Assembly (NCBI RefSeq): GCF_015207245.1
Contig: NZ_JADEXF010000132.1
Span: 1 to 7,564 of the forward strand
Length of the DNA: 7,564 nt
DNA from: Nostoc cf. edaphicum LEGE 07299
GTDB taxonomy: Bacteria; Cyanobacteriota; Cyanobacteriia; Cyanobacteriales; Nostocaceae
Direction of reading: 5' to 3'
Positions within the stretch are counted from its first letter, which is position 1. Each line of letters opens with the position of its first letter. Under the pieces are notes generated by a model. That model searched no databases, was not told the DNA's origin, and worked only from the letters and a program-made list of their open reading frames with translations. A program made the translations under genes and the position numbers. Positions 7,338 to 7,564 of this stretch are shown one piece after another.

Positions 7338-7366
7338 TTAACAATTATCTAGCTAAAAAATAAAAT
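7338..7366 (+). promoter_or_regulatory. Candidate sigma-70-type promoter for the NRPS gene
   Basis: TTAACA (7338-7343, 5 of 6 to the -35 consensus) and TAAAAT (7361-7366, 5 of 6 to the -10 consensus) are separated by exactly 17 bases. Transcription would start near 7373, about 28 bases before the NRPS ATG. AT-rich DNA yields such matches by chance, so confidence is moderate. Confidence 0.45.
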
Positions 7367-7400
7367 TTGCAGTTAGTGACTCTTCAAATAACTCTTAACA

Positions 7401-7564
7401 ATGGATAAACGACACTCTAATTTATCACCTGCCAAAAAAGCCCTTCTAGAAAAATGGAAGGGAGGAAACTTTCAAGTCGGTACTATTCCCAAACGTCAAG
7501 TTTCTAAGACTATTCCTTTATCTTTCTCCCAACAAAGATTATGGTTTATTGATCAACTTTATCA
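7401..7564 (+). CDS. Non-ribosomal peptide synthetase, N-terminus (start of condensation domain), 3' end outside window
   Basis: Fifty-four complete codons are visible. The protein starts MDKRHSNLSPAKKALLEKWK, a short basic helix of the type found at the head of cyanobacterial NRPS subunits. It then reaches PLSFSQQRLWFIDQLY, which matches the first core motif (C1) of condensation domains. An in-frame TAA at 7389-7391 excludes a longer protein, and 7401 is the only ATG between that stop and the C1 motif. No clear Shine-Dalgarno sequence precedes it. The domain should form the amide bond between the upstream polyketide chain and an amino acid; the amino acid cannot be predicted because the adenylation domain is outside the window. 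The N-terminal helix probably docks an upstream subunit, plausibly the acidic C-terminal tail of the PKS at 1556-6241. Confidence 0.9.
   Translation, partial: MDKRHSNLSPAKKALLEKWKGGNFQVGTIPKRQVSKTIPLSFSQQRLWFIDQLY

Overview
The window is part of a modular polyketide/non-ribosomal peptide biosynthetic cluster, almost certainly from a filamentous cyanobacterium. The DNA is AT-rich. It carries three perfect copies of the cyanobacterial HIP1 octamer GCGATCGC, a HIP1-associated palindromic repeat inside a coding region, and a G-rich intergenic repeat of the kind seen in Nostocales. The protein sequences read as typical cyanobacterial type I PKS and NRPS enzymes. I cannot name the metabolite, so gene symbols are left blank.

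Layout, all on the + strand: (1) bases 1-1563 are the 3' end of a PKS gene, with a ketoreductase (KR) whose cofactor and catalytic motifs look intact, an acyl carrier protein (ACP) and a basic C-terminal tail. (2) Bases 1556-6241 are a complete one-module PKS of 1561 residues, KS-AT-KR-ACP. It overlaps gene 1 by 8 bases and has a strong ribosome binding site. Its AT looks malonyl-specific. Its KR keeps Ser/Tyr/Asn but has lost the nucleotide-binding glycines, the NADPH-phosphate Arg and the catalytic Lys, so it is probably dead. (3) Bases 6242-6471 are a 230-base spacer with a terminator-like hairpin, an 11-base direct repeat and a G-rich repeat. (4) Bases 6472-7239 encode a free-standing class I SAM-dependent methyltransferase. 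(5) Bases 7240-7400 are a spacer with a perfect 12-bp inverted repeat followed directly by a good sigma-70-type promoter candidate. (6) From 7401 off the right edge runs the 5' end of an NRPS that begins with a condensation domain.

Proposed logic (inference): the chain is reduced to a beta-hydroxyacyl on the gene 1 ACP and passed to gene 2, which adds a malonate unit and leaves a beta-keto group because its KR is dead. The NRPS condensation domain then joins the chain to an amino acid. The acidic C-terminal tail of gene 2 and the short basic N-terminal helix of the NRPS look like a docking pair. The methyltransferase between them could methylate the beta-keto enol, or another site on the product.

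No wholly new system is visible. The most interesting points are the decayed KR next to an intact paralogue, and a 32-base element inside the PKS gene that tiles exactly into a three-way-junction fold.
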